DNA of 64,000 bases. It comes from Lactarius indigo (Eukaryota > Basidiomycota > Agaricomycetes > Russulales > Russulaceae). A program made the translations under genes and the position numbers. Shown piece by piece: positions 46,209 through 58,239 of the stretch; the stretch's first letter is position 1, and the number at the start of each line of letters is the position of its first letter. The stretch lies in NCBI GenBank assembly GCA_025766275.1, contig JAFKAC010000163.1, positions 1 to 64,000 of the forward strand, in the 5' to 3' direction. The notes beneath the pieces were generated by a model, which ran no database searches, was not told where the DNA came from, and worked only from the letters and a program-made list of their open reading frames with translations.

Positions 46209-47011
46209 AAAGTTATCGGTAGAACCACACGTGGTGAGAGAATGTAAGTTCGCTTGAATGACGTCCCTCTCCTCAGTTCTGCTTTATAGGATTCCGTACG
46301 GAGGGAAAAAAGACCCGGATCGGATCCAGAGGGGTAAATGGGACCGTGTCACCAAACTACTGTGTGCGGAATAACTGTTCCGAAGAAGTAATATTGCAGC
46401 CAAATAAGACATCAAGGTGGAGATGGAATGAACGACATTGTGGTCAGGGGGGACGTATACGTGGAGGAGAGGGCATCGCAGACGCTTACGGCGCTTCGGG
46501 GTTCCGGTTAGTTTCCGAGATAGACGCAGGACCAGATTCGGGTTCAATGGCAGCCTCATGTCACCAGCGCGCACGAAATGTAGCCTCGCCACTGATGGAA
46601 GCCTAGGACTCTAGTTGATGACCCCTGACACATACATTCAGCCAGAAGGTGGAATCAGTGCCGATATGACAACCTTCGAGAAAACTAAAAAAAAAAAAAA
46701 AACTTTTGGGACGCCGAGTGAAAGAGAAAAAGGCGAAAGCCATGCGGGTAAAGTTGGACCCGGGTGCCGTTCAACTTGGCGAGTAGCAAGCGCGACAGTG
46801 TCGTCAGATCGCATAGAATTTTTCATAGTTCATTGACATGCCGGGTGGATTTGGTCAATCAAAGCCGACTTTGACTTTGACAAAGTGACCAAATGAATTG
46901 TTGCGGGTCGGCAATGTTAAATAGGCGGACCGGAACCCGTCATTGACAGATGCCTGGACAGATGTTCAAGTTCAACGTTCAACCATCAGGTTACCGTCAC
47001 GGAGACATCAT
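46209..47011. promoter_or_regulatory. Divergent upstream region of the oxygenase and DENN genes
   Basis: 0.8 kb between two divergent starts. It contains a 16-nt A run at about 46687-46702. No specific element recognised. An in-frame ATG at 46943 could also extend the DENN protein by 23 residues. Confidence 0.4.
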
Positions 47012-49140
47012 ATGGAGAATAGCGCAGACCCTGGACCCTCGAGTAGCGTCCCTGCTCATCTCGTAGCTTTTGAGAGGGTGGGTACTCACTCGGGTACAAA
47101 CCAGACTCTCGATCTGCGCCATGGCTCGGTGTCGTCTCCAGACTTGCAGATCAAGCCATTGATTCCTGCCCTGGGAATAGCCGATGTTAGCGTTTCTCGA
47201 ACAAGGACACTCCCTTTAAGATCTCCAAAGCGTAGTCCAACTGGCGTGCCAACGATCCAAGGCGTTACATTTGACGTTGAAAATCTTGAGCGCTTGCGGC
47301 GCTGGATTCTGGGGTTGGCCATAGGCAATTGTTATTTGCTGGTCCAGCTGTGTGCTTTGTGTGCTTATTCATTAATTTCAGTTGATTTTGACCTTGAGCA
47401 GGGTCCTTCGCTGACCTGCATATTTCCGCTGTTCCCATTATACCCATTTGAGGCCGAGAATATGTTCGTTCTTTTTTTTTTTTTTTCTGTTCGTGTTTGT
47501 TGAAATCGAACCTGAATTAGTGCCTTCTCGGCGTTTCCTGATTCGACAATATTCAAGGAAGGTTCAGAGATCCATTCGTTTCGCATTCGAGAACAGGTTC
47601 TGAAGACCAATCAAGACGGTTCCTCGTCGTTTGATGGCCGGCGTGCGCCTTCTCCGGACGGCTTCGTGTACGGCTTTTCTCATTTCAATCAAGAAAAAAG
47701 CTCCACTTCCAAACGCGGGTATTCTCAGGTATTGTCACCAGACCGTACAATGACTTCTTCTTACCCACGTCGCTCCAGAGGTGTATCGTGGTGTTAACGC
47801 AGCATCCATTCCCAGCACTCTTCTGTGCCTTGCTCGACAAACTGGGGCCCCTTTATCACAATCACGGAGATCCAATATTGGAGGTCGCGTCGCACAATAT
47901 AGCAAAATGGTAAATGTCGACGTTCACAACGTATAATTCAGAATTATTTCACATCGGAATTTAGGCCTTCGCCAACCCCCGGGACCACTACCGAGCTTGG
48001 TTTTCTGGGCGCAGTCCTGCATGTCGAACTTCCCGGAGACGTGGACGAGCAGCAGCTAGGCACCAGCGAACAACCGCAGCCACGAATAGACCAAGATTGG
48101 CACGTACGTCCCAAATGTAAATTTTCCGTCACAGTGTCGTAATTAGGACCCAGCTTCTTGCGGGTTCTCCTCCGTTGGCTGCACCAAGTGCAATCCACAT
48201 TTTCGAGGCGTCGTTATCTCACCTTTGGTCTATCTGGGAGTGCCTTGTTTTATGTGAACCCATCCTTATATTCGGGCAGTCCCCTGCATGGACAAGCAAG
48301 GCAATATGGTGGATGCGCGACGTGTTCAGACCTGTGAGAACATTCTTTGTGTCAGATACCTAGGATGCAGACCGTCGGCACGTCGCGTAGATCCCATGGG
48401 CCGGGGACTTCCGCCCCTATTTCACTATCCATGATAGAGAGCATACAGCTCTGGTGAATGACAGGAGACCAAAAGCGGGTCTACTCCTCGGAGTTACAAA
48501 CCCTTTTTACGAGAAAGCATGCAGTCATTGGCCGCATGTTCTCACCCTCGGCGGAAAGTCCAGGCGAGTGGCATCAGCTCCTCGCGCCCCTCCCCCGTCA
48601 TTCCGACTGTTGTTATAGCCGCCAGAGCCCACCAACTCGTTCCGCTGGTCCGGAACCGGGGTGGAAGACCAAGACTCACAATCGCTATACGTCTAAAGAT
48701 CGTCAGCTCCTCCAGCAGTTGGAAGCCGTGGCGGGAGGTGGGAACACAAAAGCATGTGGGTTAGGCTTCCATGCATGCTTTGTGGCTGTCTGACGCTCTA
48801 CCTCTCAGTGGAGGAAGCTTCGTTCGGCCTCCGTCGGCACTTTTCTTCTCGCTCGGCAGCTTTGTTGGTCCCCCTTAATCGCTATTTGAATACCCTCATT
48901 CCTCGACCCTCCGAGGTCAGCAGAGCCACGACGGACTTACGCCTTAAGCCCTTCAATAACGCAAATTTCTTTACTTCGCTCAAAGCGCATGGAGCAGCGC
49001 TACCGTTCAGATCAAGTACGAAACAGCGTGAGTTCTACGAGCGTTGGCTCCGTACGCCAGCGTTTGGGCTGTGGCTTGCGAAGCAGGAAGACGTCGTTGG
49101 ACGTACACTAGAAAACGCGCGGTTCACGGAAGCACGGTGA
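47012..49140 (+). CDS. DENND6 (FAM116)-family DENN domain protein
   Basis: DENN proteins act as Rab guanine-nucleotide exchange factors; animal DENND6 acts on recycling endosomes through Rab14. Nine exons (47012-47324, 47382-47463, 47521-47728, 47779-47909, 47965-48103, 48154-48333, 48391-48563, 48619-48755, 48809-49140) give 564 aa. Marks: VTFDVENLERLRRWILGLAIVDFDLEQGP, ENIAFSAFPDS, FVYGFSHFNQ, VVLTQHPFPALFCALL, LEVASHNIAKWP, LSHLWSIWECLVLCEPILIFGQSP, MRDVFRPIPWAGDFRPYFTIHD, LLLGVTNPFYEKAC, GWKTKTHNRYTSKDRQLLQQLE, LVPLNRYLNTLIP and FYERWLRTPAFGLWL. Two introns (47325-47381 and 48564-48618) use GC donors; with a GT donor the first would add two residues, while the second has no in-frame GT alternative. 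Confidence 0.92.
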
Positions 49141-51194
49141 CAGTCGCATGGTGGCGTCGCGACGATTTCCACTAATTTCATCATTCATGGGATGAGGGCT
49201 AATGGAAAACGTTCTGCTTGGGCCAGGTTCCGGGAAAGGGTTAGAGCGATAACAGGTCATATGCATTCGGAGTGGCAGGGTTATCGGTATGAGATCGAGA
49301 TTTCAGCGCTTTCCAGCACTCGAGCTCTAAAAATGACAGGAGTCAAATCAGACACATTATTTATGAAGGCACACCGAATGCGGTTGTAGGATTGTGTGGA
49401 TAGATGTTTCTACCAATCACTGGCAGCGATCTAGGCATTCTCGTACCAGGGCTGAGATGGAAGCATCCTTCAAAAGCCAGGTTTCTTCTCACGGAGTATA
49501 AGAAGACATGTCGAGTGAAGGGTGTCTGCCATATTGAAGGAGGACACCCGTATGGTGTTATGCGAGACTCCACCTGTTAATTACGACCACGGAGTCTGCC
49601 CTGAAACGATGAACCCTTAGTCATATCGTTCGTAACTTATGCAAGTCAGCTGAGAAGGACACCCCTATATCAACGAAGTTCAAGGCACTTGCTTCCGTGA
49701 TTAATTACCACCTTTCAAGGCCCTACAGCATCAGCGGTGGTCACGGTGCACGACACGATTGGGTTGTTCCTTATTCTAGCTGCCCACGTCTAGAACAGGT
49801 CCCAGGCCGAGGTCACAGAATTTCGGCGGACTTGGGATACAACAAACCAAGCAACAAACAGATTAATCACAGCCGGCCTACAGCCGACTCGGGATCAACA
49901 ACTTCGCTAGAACCTCACACCTCTCCCACACCTCCCCTACACCAGCGCGGAAGCTTGTGTAGTGTGAGCACCTCGTGATAGATTCGGGGCTCTCTTCTCG
50001 ATTTATTTGGAAACGGCGCAAGAGGAAGATCAGAAGCTGGTGGGAACACCGGGCCGAAATAGTATTCGCATTCTCGTCTCGTTGACCACCTGGCACACTG
50101 GTCTGGGATACTTTTACTCAGCTGCTGTAGTAGGGTTTCTTAGCAAATACTCAAATCAAGACCTTTCCGTCTCCTGTATCCATCAACCGTCTATTCCCAA
50201 CAATGTATCTCCATTCTCTATTACCTCCTCCCTGATCCACACCCGCTCTCTGCATGAATATCCCTTACATTGGCCTCATGATTAGCTCTGCCTGCGCTCC
50301 TTGGCGATACTATCCCCGGGGGTAAAATGTGGCCACTCAAACACGTTATCAGATGACCAGCCACACAATTGGCCACATACACTCAATCTGTTGAAGGGGT
50401 AATTTTATGTCTATTGATAATTCTCCGACTTCTTTCTTCATGCGGGTTTTGGTCGTCCTACTGTCCACTATCAACACGACAGTCTTCTGGAATCTGGATC
50501 GTCCTTATTTGTGTCGCGTTCAGCGCACCTTTGTACATCGTGACCACCCTCCATGCCAGTTATCTACAGTCAGCGCCCCCCTCCTTTTTTTGGATCCATT
50601 TATATTTCTGGGATACATATCGATACATATAGGTCGTAGCGAGACCCACTACACTTATGAAACGTGCGTAACCTAAGAGGTGCCCCGAGAGCGAGCGCCT
50701 CTTCTTCGCTCCACTTTCCGCGCGAGATTCTTCTGATGCATCTGTATGAGGTACTATCTCATAAACCTGAGTATAAACCATAAAGATCAGATAGCGTGGG
50801 TAAAACAGGTGGTTGAGGTCCGTAGGAGTTTAAAGTGTCTATGAGGTTTTTGGCTTTACGCGTCGAAAAGATGTGATCAGAACAAGGTTTAGAGGAGCAA
50901 GCATATGCAGAACAGTACATCTTGCAGGATGGTGTCCCAAAGTGAGACTGTCAGTCGAGCCGGTAGCATCTGATTCAAGTTCGCGTGCAGCTTCAAGTTC
51001 GTCCGATATACAGTCGGGTCATGGTCACAGACGTGAGCCAGTAGCGAACACGCCATGGTATTGTTTAGACACTGACAGTGGAAACAGAATGTTAGATGAC
51101 TTTACCCGTCGGTTGGGATGGCTGTGATTTGTTCAGCTCTGGCTGAACACCTCGCCCATCACCGCAAGCCTGGACTTCTTCGCATCTGGCAGCT
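49141..51194. other. Intergenic, nothing supported
   Basis: 2 kb with only short overlapping ORFs and no family resemblance on either strand. Confidence 0.45.
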
Positions 51195-51783
51195 TCATAC
51201 CACATGACAAGGTAGAAAACAACGGACATTATCAGCCACCTTTCGCTTTCGATCCAGCGTCCGTTCGTACTTTTCAACAAATTCGGGAACCTCGCCCACG
51301 TTCGCATCCACTATACCGTTCAATGCGATATCTTCTTTTGTGAACTTCCCTTTAGTGTGCGCTTTGAGGAAGCAATCTTCATATTCTGGGTCCACCTGTG
51401 ACGTGATGGGGTTTCCAACTTCATTCAACTTAACGGCTATGGCCTGTATGAGAACGAAGCCGACGGCAGTAGATATACGTGACGTACCAGGCGGGCAACT
51501 TTACAAACAGTATCTCATTCTTCAAGATGTCTAATCCTGCTATCGCCCGCCCTCCACTGAGCATTTTGACTGACCTGCTGGAGAAGACCTCGCTAAATTG
51601 GCGCCCCAAATTCTCAAGGCCTTCGTCATTGAAAGAAGAGGTTGTCGGGTCAATATATCTCCACACGGTGAGCTCACAGGCGTGGGTGTTGGTGCGGGAG
51701 AGGGCTCCCGGCCTCATCTATTTGACCTTCTTCGTCAAGACGTATGTGTAATCGTCACCAGTAGAGTCAACCTGGAAATGGCC
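51195..51783 (-). other. Coding-like segments of an unrecognised protein
   Basis: Two adjacent minus-strand frames look like exons: one (about 51717-51500) includes WRYIDPTTSSFNDEGLENLG and SVKMLSGGRAIAGLDILKNE, the other (about 51440-51240) includes KLNEVGNPITSQVDPEYEDC and GIVDANVGEVPEFVEKYER, with a GT...AG pair between them. The simplest joint (GCCTG|GTACGT ... ATACAG|GCC) breaks frame, so the gene is either decayed or spliced differently. A GTGGCT donor could follow ERTLDRKRK. I recognise no domain, and no start or stop is convincing. Confidence 0.3.
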
Positions 51784-51879
51784 TAGAAATTATGGTCGGC
51801 GAGAAGCCAGATCTTTGGAAGCTCCACCATCATGATGCCGATGTGTGTGTGTACAACGGGAACGACGCCACCCACAGTG

Positions 51880-51925
51880 TAACATCACGCGAGTGTAACA
51901 CGTAACGCGTAACGTGTAACGCCCC
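51880..51925. repeat. Short imperfect GTAAC(R)CG tandem repeat
   Basis: The word GTAAC recurs five times at 5-16 bp spacing (GTGTAACATCACGCG, then GTGTAACACGTAACGCGTAAC and GTGTAACG) with palindromic cores (ACGCGT, ACGT). Possibly a binding-site cluster or replication-slippage product. Confidence 0.5.
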
Positions 51926-52702
51926 AAAAAGAAGGTCTGTCACGGCGGCGCCTGCCGCACGGCATGCGGACTTCTATTGTAACCCGAGAGTTCCCCCGAT
52001 GAGTTCTGAGTCAGCGCTCAGCGTTTAGTCGAGATCTAGCCGCTAGGTTAGGCTACTTCTCGATCTCTCGAGTTGTGGTTGTCTCCAATATAACTCAAAA
52101 GCTATGAGAATCTGAATGCCGGGGACTGTGGAATATCTGGAGATAGATGTGTTATTTTTCAAGCGTATTCTACTCGGGTATATGTGCGTGCTGTACTTAT
52201 GCATACCAAACCCTAAACACCCCTCGCCGCTGACCAACCTAGGCTAGTTCTTACAAAAGCTGCATATCCTGGTTCTCGCTTTGTCTCACCGATCCCGCAA
52301 TGCCCTTAGTGTTTCTTGACATCAGGTTTCAGGCTATGTATCTGGAGAAGGTCGCACACCCTCCGAACTCGGATACATCAACCTTCTCGGTAATGTCTAA
52401 CCTTCATTCGGCTATCGGTTCTATGGATAAATACGTTGAGCAGACTGGGATAAATCTCTATTCGCCAACAAGATCAAGGGCTGTGACTCTCCCGGTGCCG
52501 TCCTCCTACTTCAAGAGAACTTGAAAGCGTTCAGAGATTATCGTGACCAAATCTGAAATCCTTCAAATACCTTAGCCCGGTAGTACGATTCGCGCACGCG
52601 TTCTCTGAATTCTTGGTGAGGCGCGACCAGCTGGAGTGGTGGGCCATCAATTATAATTTCTATTTTTTTCAGTGCATGGAGCATGGAAAATTGGCCAGTC
52701 AG

Positions 52703-53269
52703 TCAGGCTTGTGAGACTCGCCCTAATGTCGATCTGCTTCTGTTTCTCCGGGTTAGATCTACAAAGTGAAATATCCCACCCGATCGAATGGCCGCACCTC
52801 TCCGCAGGTTCAATGCCCTCTTCTCCCCCATCTGTCCAGCGAAGCACACTACGGTACAGTCCCCTGCGTCCCTGGCGTCTCCCGGTCGCGCAAACTCGTC
52901 ATCGTCGACAACTACCATCCCGAGGGAGCCGTACTCCTGCGCGTTGCCTACCTCGCCAGGCCATGGAAACCGAATCGCCAGCACGCCTTCCTCCGCGCGT
53001 GACCGCCGAGCAGTAAATACAATCCCGTTGACCACCGCTATAACCTCCTCCCAGCAGCGCCGGAACACAGCGAGGAGCACGCGCCGCGCGTCTGCGTCTA
53101 CATGCGCCGGGACCGACAGCGACAGCGCAGGAGCACGCGCACCTTGCGTGGGTGCGACCCCCCAGGCAAGAGGCGCCGTTTCACAAATCGCTCGAGGGCG
53201 AGGTCTTCGCGCGCGGGCATATAGCGATGCATAAAGGTGGCCCAGTCGCGCGCGTGCGCACGTCGTCAA
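52703..53269 (-). other. Unrecognised GC-rich open frame of about 188 codons
   Basis: A minus-strand ORF starting ATG at 53269, rich in Arg and Ala, with a more protein-like second half (RVLLAVFRRCWEEVIAVVNGIVF ... LAIRFPWPGEV). A second frame upstream (53181-53582) overlaps it. Arg/Ala bias is expected for chance frames in GC-rich DNA, and nothing here matches a family I know. Kept only as a candidate. Confidence 0.25.
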
Positions 53270-53599
53270 CCAGATCGCAGAGGTCTAGGACGAGGTGGTA
53301 GAGTCGCGGGAGGCCGCGGAGTTTGCTTACGTTACAATCGCTGAGGCGAGGAAGTGGAGAAGTCGAGGAAGGTGATGCACGGGAGGGCCGGCCACCAGCG
53401 GCTGGAGCGCAGCAACTGGGCAATCTCGTGCCCGGGTATCTAATGGCAGAGCGCGTGGGTGCGCGCGAGGAACGGCGAGGAGGCAAGATCTGAGAGGTTG
53501 TCAAGGTGGAAGGAATTGAGGGGTTGTGCAGACCACCCGGTCCTCGACCACCGAGATGGAGGGGAGCTGCGCAGAGGGCCAACTAGCGAGAGTTTTCGG

Positions 53600-55139
53600 C
53601 ACAGAATTGTAGCGTGTATGTTACGTGAAGATGAAGAGGAGCATAAATCCAGGCTACGGGTGGGGAAATTGCGGGTGTGCTCACTCGTTCACGCACCCAC
53701 GAAGTGCAGCCCGTGATTCAGAAGCTATGGGTGGTTGGAGGGCCATGTTGCCTACAGTAGACTATTCAGGAACCAAAAGTCGGCACTAGAATAGACTCTC
53801 CCTCGGAGTCCCTCTTGGCCGTATAGACCCCGATGACTCCGCCATCCCCGAGAGGCTTCCTTGAGAGTCATTAGGGAATTCTCTCATCCTGTCCCGTGGT
53901 ACACTGGCATGTGTCTCACTCACCTCTACTTCTCTAATCTTCTAATGAACATCTCGGTAGTCGCCTTCTACGTTTATATAACTTCGTCTCGAAAGATACT
54001 TTTATAAACAAGCGTCATTCAACGATTGAGTCTTTTGTCAGGGTTTCCTCATACCCACTGCTCACAGTCCAAACATGATCCTTCCGCCCCAAAGTTGACT
54101 ATGCATTGTCCAGAATCTAGAGAAATGCGGACTGACGGAGTGGGATGTCGCATTTATACGTAATCATATATCATTTACATGCGTCTAGAGTTGAGATCTT
54201 GGGATTTTAAACAAAACAAAACCATTTATATTCTGGAGTACGAGCCCTAGATCCAGCCAGATCCGCGAAGGGAAGCAGAGAAAGGAAGAGACCGAAGAAG
54301 ATACCCCTCAAACATCAGCAAAACAAAATTTGACTAGCCGTGACTAGGGGAACTAGCTCCTACCATATTTGGATATCACTAGTCAGCACTAGTCACAGCT
54401 AGTGCTCCTAGTAACGTTTTGTTTTCCTGATGAACATCACGCACCAATAAAGCACACAACCGCCCACCCCAAACCCGTCAAAACTCCATCTCCACAACTT
54501 GCCGAACCCAACACGAACAGGCTCACTCAAGGGTCGTAGAAGAAGGCGGTAGACGAAGGAAGCGGCCACATCCCACCCACCAAGACCATCGCAACCAAAG
54601 CCGCGCCTTGTGCCACGGCGATCAAATCGCCCCACCAACTTCAACGCTTGACAAGAAGCTATGCTTTTCCACTCCGGAAAAGGGGAGACTTTAGATGAAA
54701 GGGTAGAGCACAGAAAGCGGAGAGTCATGGTCGCGTAGATATATTTACAAGTGTAGTGCTACATAGGGTACTATTCCCTCAGGCGCACAAAAATGGATTC
54801 AAAAAAAAAAAAAAGATACAGCCAGAGGGTCGTCCAGCCATAATGTACTAGTTGTAGGAAAGCGTATCCCATCTAAGGCGCCCCTAATTTTCTCCTAATT
54901 TTTCCAGAAACTAGAGTATAGTGAGTATAGTACACAACGGGACTTCCTAAATGGTTGTGTTTCGGCGTTTCGTGAGAGTGGTGGTTCAGACTAGAAGGAG
55001 TGGGTTGCATAGTGTATCATAAGTGCGTCATAGTACGTAACCGGCGACTTTGTGGATGGGGATAGTCACGTCCTAAACGGAACTCGTGTTCAGTTACTGA
55101 GCCCTCGGAAACTGTAATATAGGGCACACGCACTCTGAA
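53600..55139. other. Gene-free interval
   Basis: 1.5 kb of relatively AT-rich sequence with a C(T)AG-rich cluster at 54330-54415, a 14-nt A run at 54801-54814 and one 106-codon minus ORF (54408-54728) of no recognisable family. Confidence 0.45.
54330..54415. repeat. Cluster of CTAG/ACTAG words with dyad symmetry
   Basis: Within 86 bp CTAG occurs about eight times (GACTAGCCGTGACTAGGGGAAC, CTAGCTCC, CACTAGTCAG, CACTAGTCAC, AGCTAGTGCTCCTAGTAAC). CACTAGTC appears twice and faces TAGTG words, giving potential hairpins. CTAG is normally a rare tetramer. Confidence 0.5.
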
Positions 55140-55944
55140 TCATTGCGGAGGCTGTTTGAAGGTCCACCCCCACGGATCTACTGACATGCTCAGCTTTCCG
55201 AGTTGATTGGCCTTTGCACGAACGCGTTCAATGACGCGACCAGCCACAATAATATGAGTGTCGCCGGCTTTGATCTGGTTCACAAACTCTTGTGTGTTGT
55301 ATATCCTGAATTGTTCCCTTCCAGGAATGTTACTGTGAGACCCGTGGACCTTTTCCCAGTGGATCTTGAACGGTTTGACTCGGTTTCCTCGCCAGGTGCA
55401 ATTCTGGAATGGACAATGTATCCAATGTGGGAGGTGAATTTCTATGTGCCGGTCACAGTCTTGCCAGCGGGTGAAGTAGGCTGAACAAACGGGACATTTC
55501 CTGGGATCCCCCGGAGTAGTTGTGGCGGGTGGGGTAGTGTTGTTAATGTGGAAGGGCCAGCGGCCAGTGGGCGGGTCAGGCTGCAATGGGGTGGGGAAAA
55601 TATAAGGAACATGTCGAGGGGGACATGACAAGGCAATAAGTGATCTGCCACCAAATAATAATAATAAAAATAAAAATAAACCGGACCTGGTACGCGCCAG
55701 TCTGAAAGGTAGTACCAACGAGAGATTGGTCATAATCTTGCGTCAGAGATGCCGACGGGGTAAGGGCAAGATCTCCAGTGCCAAGCGATGCGTCGATGAA
55801 CTATCGAGGTCAAGACAGAATAATTCAATCAATGACATACATCTGAAAAGAAAAATCGACTAACAGCTGAGCCGAGACGTTCGAAGGGTATCAGCGGATC
55901 AGGAATCGTGACACCGAGTGAGGTGCCACAACCATGAGGGGACT
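55140..55944 (-). CDS. C2H2 zinc-finger protein, 5' exons unresolved
   Basis: Three 3' exons join in frame (55944-55841, 55800-55687, 55580-55140). The first two encode a Ser/Thr-rich segment (IPDPLIPFERLGSAVSRFFF, FIDASLGTGDLALTPS). The last encodes PDPPTGRWPFHI, then two fingers: C-P-V-C-x12-H-I-E-I-H and C-P-F-Q-N-C-x12-H-W-E-K-V-H (the second with a four-residue Cys spacing), separated by LPHWIH, and a basic C-terminal region ending KQPPQ. Paired fingers with this LPHWI linker recur in Agaricomycete putative transcription factors. The start lies upstream in 55.95-56.8 kb; a plausible MANFSPLIVLW start near 56.68 kb could not be linked. Confidence 0.7.
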
Positions 55945-58239
55945 CTGGAAGAGGGCCAGACAGGTAGTCGTAAGCAGCGCGGCGCTGTTCTCTCGAAATC
56001 TACCGAGGCCAGGAAAGAATGAACCTGGAAATGATACATGCGCGAAAACATCCGACCCACCTGATACGACCAAAGATCTATGCCAGTGGTACCCATGTCG
56101 GGACCACGACCGCGTTAGTACCCACACCAGTCAGTGGGGGGTGACGGGGTAACGATTGTATAAAATCCAGCTATATATATGAGGGTCGGACGCACAGTCT
56201 CCTCCTTCAGTGATAATGCCCCAGTGCCTTAGGCACTGTGCCATCGGAGAGATAGATTTCAGTGCCTATCCCTTCTCCGTGGTGGCTTGTCATCCATCTT
56301 GCCATTGCAAGACCTCGTGTGGGGCACTCATAGGACCCGTGATGATGTGTTCACGACTCATCTCCGTATATGCACAGGCAGATTGAACATGAGTGCGTGG
56401 CCGAGGTTACGGCAGGGGCGCGAGGCACCTGCTCAAAGTTAACATGGATGCTCTGAATTTGCTTGGATATATACTCACAGGTGAGGCTGTAAGCGAATTG
56501 GCCGATGGATTGTACTCCTATGAATAGGAGTGAATGTCCAGCCCGCCATGCAAGGCTGCTAGTCTACGCAGGGTAGAGCTCCGATAGAATGGACGCTACT
56601 GGAAACACCTATATCAGCCTGAGAGCCAGTGCCGGTGTCAGCGCCGGGCCAAAGTACTATCAGAGGTGAGAAGTTGGCCATAGTGCCAAGGCGGCTAAAT
56701 GTGCCGGCCTCGTGGTGCGTCTGTATGGAGCCGATGGTCGGTGGAGGAGGAATGAGCTGACCGTTGATTGGACTGGGGAGATGGATACACAAAAGGGAAG
56801 AGGGGGAGGGAAAAGTTGACGCACAGTTTGCGCGCACTGATATATGGTGCCACAGCTTCTTTTTTTCCTATCGCCAACAACACCTTCCTAGTTGCGGTGA
56901 CAGGTGATGGCATTCTCATTCTCGAGGGAATTTCTTATTGGTCCGTTCCACTTCTCTGGTATCCAGTCGTGATCCACGATGCGCTGGACAACGCCTTGAC
57001 GACTCGTCCCCTGCTACGAATCAAGCTACGAGACGGCCAGTCTACGACTCGGAAAGCCAGTTAAAAAAACTACGTTATTCGCAGAATTCGGGTCAAATAG
57101 TGTCGAACTATCAAGTTGCCATATGGGGCCACGGGGATCAGTACCGACGGCCATCTCTGAACGCTATCTGGGCACTAGTCTGAGCACGGGCTTGTTATAT
57201 CTGGGTATCGTCAAGAGGCTCTGTCAAAGGCAAGAATGGCGAGGAAGGGATCGATGACATTACTTTCGAGGTAGACTTTGATAAAAATTTCGTGCCTTTG
57301 TTTGAATTGTGACAGCACCGGACGGCGCTCGCGCCGACGTGAGACCACAGATGGGATGATTGAAGCCACGATTGGGGTTGTGCGTCGTTGGGTGGGTGTT
57401 ATCTTCGTCATCCGTACTTTTGCTCCCGGGACAGCGTCTATTTCACCAGCGTCTGAGCCCTGTGAAAAAGTTGGCTGTTAATGAGAGCCACACCTTCTTA
57501 TTTCACTTGCACATCATCTTCCTCATCGCTTTGATGAGCCAGGATGAGACCACCCTTCCAAGAACGGACCGCCAACCACCATATCGAACCTTAATAAAAA
57601 ACTGTAGCTCGCGGAGTCCCAAATCATAACCACGATTGATATCCTCTCTACTGTGACAGTAAAGGTTCACTACCTGTTCTTCACATGGTCAGGTTTGTTG
57701 GCCATGTTTCAACCCCAGGCTTTACACTGAATGAAGCTTATAGTAGAGGAGTGGGTTCAGAACCGAGCAAAGCGACCTTTACGAATAACATTTTTCACAC
57801 ACCAATTTGAACGTGTCGATCACACCCACGGTGATACGACTCGATATCCGAGTCGTACGTACGTGGGCGCCCGTCATCAACTTCACAATGGGCATGTGGC
57901 CGCACGCGGTGTCATGGGACTTGGTATGTTGTGGTGGACTCAAAGGAGAATCGAATCTTCATTGGGCAGTTGACTACAAGGTCTCCATTCGTAGAAGTAC
58001 GTTTGGTTGTTCGTTCTCGATGAATACATAACACCGATGAAACAGGGGAGACGGTTGAAGGTGTTCCACTTCCATGACTTTCCATCCTGCACCCTAAATA
58101 TCAGGTCACCTAGAGACCAAGTCACGCCAACTACTACATCCAAAAGTCAACTTAGAGCTCTACCACCCACATGGAAAATCAAACCGCCAGCCACAGCGAA
58201 CCCAAAACCCCGCAATGAGATCAGATTATACTTTGTAGG
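55945..58239. other. Mostly unassigned interval
   Basis: Likely contains 5' exons of the C2H2 gene (to about 56.8 kb). The rest shows only short ORFs. A small inverted repeat AGTGCCTTAGGCACT lies at about 56221-56237. Confidence 0.4.
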
